The notes under the pieces: generated by a model
Told to the model about the DNA's origin: nothing
Databases searched by the model: none
What the model saw: only the letters and a program-made list of their open reading frames with translations
Part shown: in pieces, positions 63,607 through 64,000 of the stretch
Layout: every line of letters starts with the position of its first letter
Numbering within the stretch: position 1 is the first letter of the stretch
Made by a program: the position numbers and the translations under genes
Source of the DNA: Pseudomonas frederiksbergensis
Lineage (GTDB): Bacteria > Pseudomonadota > Gammaproteobacteria > Pseudomonadales > Pseudomonadaceae
NCBI RefSeq assembly: GCF_001874645.1
Contig: NZ_CP017886.1
Location: 186,001 to 250,000 of the forward strand
DNA: 64,000 nt
Reading direction: 5' to 3'

Positions 63607-64000
63607 CAAACCCTCCCGCTTGCGCAGCACTTGCAGCGAACTTTTCGTAGTAGAAGTTTTTCGGCGCGATGCCCTGCTCGCGGATGAACTGGCTGACTGC
63701 CTCAACCATCGGCGGCGGGCCGCAGAGGTAGACGTCGACATCGCCGTCGTTCAAGTGCCTGGGTTCGATGTGTTGAGTCACGTAGCCCTTGAGCGGGTGC
63801 GCGCTTTGCGGGTTGGCCACGCAGGTGCTGAAACTGAAATTCGGGATCCGCGCAGCCAAGGCTTGCAGTCGGTCCAGTTCCACCAGGTCAAAATCGTGGG
63901 TCACGCCGTAGATCAAGTGCAACGGATGCTCACTGCCCTGATCGGCAATTTTCTCCAGCATGGCGGTGAATGGCGCCAGGCCGGTGCCACCCGCCAACAG
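63590..64000 (-). CDS. benC: Benzoate 1,2-dioxygenase electron transfer component, C-terminal end
   Basis: Partial: the frame enters from the right edge and stops at 63590. It covers the NAD-binding half of a plant-type ferredoxin-NAD reductase: LLAGGTGLAPFTAML, YGVTHDFDLVELDRL and YLCGPPPMVEAV (Cys-Gly-x-Pro-Pro-Met), ending in the aromatic FYYEKF typical of BenC. It transfers electrons from NADH to the BenAB oxygenase. Overlaps benD by 17 bases. Confidence 0.93.
   Translation of the reverse strand: MLAGGTGLAPFTAMLEKIADQGSEHPLHLIYGVTHDFDLVELDRLQALAARIPNFSFSTCVANPQSAHPLKGYVTQHIEPRHLNDGDVDVYLCGPPPMVEAVSQFIREQGIAPKNFYYEKFAASAAQAGGFDEQIP

Noticed and set aside
1..64000. CRISPR arrays, rRNA or tRNA genes
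   Set aside because: No spaced direct repeats of CRISPR type and no tRNA or rRNA sequence patterns were noticed; a dedicated scan (tRNAscan-SE, CRISPRCasFinder) would settle it.

Overview
The window looks like a chromosomal segment of a fluorescent Pseudomonas (P. fluorescens/putida type). Supporting this are high-GC core genes in a familiar Pseudomonas order (sbcD-sbcC-GST, pepN-DUF2797-DUF1315-rhomboid-phosphoesterase-nadK, ldcA, dnaQ), the TreY/GlgX trehalose-glycogen block, benzoate catabolism genes, and Pseudomonas-style REP hairpins. No rRNA, tRNA or CRISPR was seen.

Layout. 1-4282: end of treY, a DUF2934 gene, glgX and a PIG-L deacetylase. 4283-4448: a small remnant of an endonuclease/exonuclease/phosphatase (EEP) gene, cut off inside its 'AGDFNDW' motif at about 4443. 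About 4443-19260: a more AT-rich island holding a compact NRPS-PKS gene cluster. 19451-20515: a small autotransporter. 20787-27638: a MoxR/DUF58/VWA (Bat-like) operon. 27645-34968: an ABC-F ATPase and sbcD-sbcC-GST. 35101-50971: housekeeping and conserved accessory genes. 51059-54802: LysR regulator, acetyltransferase and an Orn/Lys/Arg decarboxylase. 55157-61853: an orphan type VI secretion module (VgrG, DUF4123 adaptor, two near-duplicate lipoproteins, lipase effector). 61962-64000: dnaQ, benD and the end of benC.

The most interesting system is the island. Eight genes on the minus strand, with gaps of 17 bases or less or short overlaps, encode a crotonyl-CoA carboxylase/reductase-like enzyme, an adenylation-PCP protein, a KS-AT-KR polyketide synthase, an ACP-condensation protein, a type II thioesterase, a cytoplasmic class A beta-lactamase-fold hydrolase, a methyltransferase and an MFS exporter. 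A second, archaeal/eukaryal-type prolyl-tRNA synthetase converges on this operon. The adenylation-domain specificity code read by hand is DVQFIAHVVK, a proline code. So proline is predicted to be the building block, and the extra ProRS is a natural candidate for self-resistance: the two observations point to a proline-mimicking ProRS inhibitor. The domain order predicts a proline unit extended once by an (alkyl)malonyl unit and ketoreduced, possibly released as a pyrrolizidinone-type lactam. I do not recognise this cluster as one with a known product.

A -1 shift at an A5/T5 homopolymer (11629-11633) separates the PKS from the ACP-condensation gene. It may be a real split with ATGA coupling, a frameshift, or a sequencing error in a once single KS-AT-KR-ACP-C protein.
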